Under the pieces are notes generated by a model that saw only the letters and a program-made list of their open reading frames with translations, was not told the DNA's origin and searched no databases. Positions 31,513-32,773 of a stretch of DNA of 32,773 bases are shown one piece after another. Source of the DNA: Magnetococcales bacterium DCbin4 (GTDB taxonomy: Bacteria; Pseudomonadota; Magnetococcia; Magnetococcales; UBA8363); NCBI GenBank assembly GCA_002753735.1, contig PEAN01000045.1:1-32773 (forward strand), written 5' to 3'. Every line of letters begins with the position of its first letter. Position 1 is the stretch's first letter. Made by a program: the position numbers and the translations under genes.

Positions 31513-32541
31513 TTAACTTACTTCATCACGCGTCATTTTCAATATTGCAAGCTCTCTATCGCGACGAGTTGTTGCAGGTTCAGAAAGCTGGTTCGCTTGA
31601 AGAAGTGATAAAGGATGATTGTCGAGATTCAACAATATAACACGCTTAATTTTTTTGGTATGCAGAAGTTTTGCAGCATATTCTAATTCTGCAGTGCACC
31701 ACTGACTTTGTGAATATTGTGAACTCCAAAGAGCGATGAAAGTGTCGCACACTTCTATGAGGGCATGGACTCTGTTCGAAATCGGTTCTCCAGCCTGAAT
31801 GTCTGCCTCGTCTCGGAGGATGGGCCGATGTTCACGGCGAAGAAGTGTCTCTATGTGGTCGGCTGAAACACAATCTTTCCATGAGTAACTAATAAAATAT
31901 GTATGAGATGATTGTGTCTGATGTTTCTTGAAAAGGATTTCTGCAATCTTGACAACCTGTTCGTCCGTGCCATTCCTCCATGAACCAAGTAATGCATCTA
32001 CCGGCTTGTCATCGACCTTTATTTTTCCGTAACGATAACGGAAAAATTCAAATAAATCCTCAGACGTTCCCCCAAAGCACGGAATTGGAATTATCGGCTT
32101 TCCTTTGTCCATTGCGAGATGGCCAACAAGGCGAGTACTAGTCGCACCAGCCATAGTAATTATGATATCAGCTTCTTCAGCCGCTCGTGCATGGGCAACA
32201 ATCCATTTATGCGGGCTACTCGGATCTGCATGATGGGTGTGGGGCAATAAATGGAGATTTGGAATATCTTGTGGAATTGTTTCTGGTTCTCCTTGAGGAC
32301 GGTGGATCTCTATATGAACAGACTTTTCAGGATGTTGGCGACAAAAATCGGTCGCTCCATTAATGATGTAAGCGTCAACTGTACGAGGACTCGTGCTTCC
32401 AATGATGATCCGATGCCCTGCCTTGGAAATTGCACGTCCCAGGTTTTTCGCAGCATCAAATAGTAATTCATGTTGAGGTAAAACCTCTTGATTTATCCCG
32501 GGAACATGGGAAGGAATCGATCCAATGACCATAATTCGCAT
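31513..32541 (-). CDS. SLOG-TIR fusion protein, putative immune NADase/sensor
   Basis: This 342-residue protein has a Rossmann-like SLOG/LOG-type domain (about 1-165) with the opening strand MRIMVIGSIP, GHRIIIGSTS, and the nucleotide-pocket region (ADIIITMAGATSTRLVGHLA, then GKPIIPIPCFGG). A linker leads to a C-terminal TIR domain from about residue 213 (TYFISYSWKD). It retains a BB-loop-like segment (LRDEADIQAGEPISNRV) and WCTAELEYA with E285 in the place of the NAD-cleaving glutamate. In Thoeris and related systems TIR enzymes make NAD-derived signals sensed by SLOG domains; here both are on one chain. ATG 32541 follows GGGGG. AT-rich, with no membrane segment. A function in phage defence is inferred, not shown. 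Confidence 0.82.
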   Translation of the reverse strand: MRIMVIGSIPSHVPGINQEVLPQHELLFDAAKNLGRAISKAGHRIIIGSTSPRTVDAYIINGATDFCRQHPEKSVHIEIHRPQGEPETIPQDIPNLHLLPHTHHADPSSPHKWIVAHARAAEEADIIITMAGATSTRLVGHLAMDKGKPIIPIPCFGGTSEDLFEFFRYRYGKIKVDDKPVDALLGSWRNGTDEQVVKIAEILFKKHQTQSSHTYFISYSWKDCVSADHIETLLRREHRPILRDEADIQAGEPISNRVHALIEVCDTFIALWSSQYSQSQWCTAELEYAAKLLHTKKIKRVILLNLDNHPLSLLQANQLSEPATTRRDRELAILKMTRDEVS

Positions 32542-32656
32542 TTTGAACCCCCATAAAAATCAGTCACATTAATCTTGTTCTGATTCATAGGAAATTTATC
32601 TAATTCTACTTTGTCACATTCATTAATCAGGGATTATTGACACTCAAAAAATTATT
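32542..32656. promoter_or_regulatory. Upstream region of SLOG-TIR gene with direct repeats
   Basis: GTCACATTAATC at 32563-32574 recurs as GTCACATTCATTAATC at 32613-32628, about 50 bp apart, in the AT-rich leader of the SLOG-TIR gene. The pair might be an operator. No convincing -35/-10 pair could be fixed. Confidence 0.3.
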
Positions 32657-32709
32657 GAAAAGAAAAAGGGGTCTGGGGGATTGCCCCCAGGACTTTGACT
32701 TTGATTTTG
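32657..32709. repeat. Copy of the dispersed palindromic repeat (one arm)
   Basis: The core 'ggggtctgggggattgcccc' with its poly-A flank and following 'aggactttgactttgatttt' matches the left arm of 14647-14687 and the reverse complement of the element at 1-25. No matching second arm follows before the window ends at 32773; the remaining bases show no gene start. Confidence 0.8.
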
Positions 32710-32773
32710 TTTTTGTTTTTCACGCGCCATTTTACCCGGAGCAAGAGTTTCGCGTGGTTTTTGCGGGAATCTT

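Noticed and set aside
1-32773. CRISPR array, rRNA or tRNA genes
   Set aside because: No regularly spaced repeats of 25-40 bp and no rRNA or tRNA-like structures were found. The repeated motifs present are palindromic, irregularly spaced elements.

Overview
The window reads as a chromosomal segment of a flagellated Gram-negative proteobacterium. It encodes TamA-type outer-membrane assembly, L- and P-ring flagellar genes, a Yej-type oligopeptide ABC transporter and sigma-54 regulation. The dispersed 'ggggtctgggggattgccccc...' palindromic repeat and the gene content remind me of magnetotactic cocci (Magnetococcia) or other deep-branching Alphaproteobacteria. That placement is an inference, not something I could test.

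Layout. (1) 79-2850, minus strand: UDP-glucuronate decarboxylase followed by a TamA-like Omp85 protein. (2) 3107-5696, plus strand: a small disordered protein, an SPFH/stomatin protein, a membrane-anchored TPR protein and an NfeD protein. (3) 5857-8207, minus strand: a small ORF, a UspA-like protein and a SulP anion transporter. A well-placed sigma-54 promoter and TGTTGC-N5-GCAACA operators lie upstream. An NtrC-type response regulator and its histidine kinase (8483-11341) lie just behind them and are the obvious candidate activators. (4) 11499-14683: a small protein, then yejE and yejF without yejA/yejB; the yejF stop codon lies inside a 41-bp-arm palindromic repeat. (5) 14758-16953: a divergent Crp/Fnr regulator and a short (class III-like) hybrid cluster protein sharing an FNR-type box. 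(6) 17067-23160, minus strand: flgF-flgG-flgA-flgH-flgI-flgJ-flgM-flgN-csrA, headed by a near-perfect sigma-54 promoter. (7) 23364-27176: mazG, a DUF1640-like coiled-coil membrane protein, typA/bipA and an unusual carboxymuconolactone-decarboxylase-fold/Rieske fusion.

(8) 27200-32773 is an accessory region. It begins with an IS5-type transposase remnant and an Rpn-family (PD-(D/E)XK) gene. It then becomes AT-rich, with long gene-poor stretches, and carries three probable immunity or conflict genes: a membrane protein resembling the TRADD-N-associated transmembrane family, an unrecognised helical protein flanked by identical 17-bp direct repeats, and an N-terminal SLOG/C-terminal TIR fusion. 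This is the best candidate for an undescribed system.

The core genes look intact. The most informative regulatory features are the two sigma-54 promoters, the operator array upstream of the SulP operon and the FNR box between the Crp/Fnr gene and hcp. All family assignments come from reading motifs; no database search was run.
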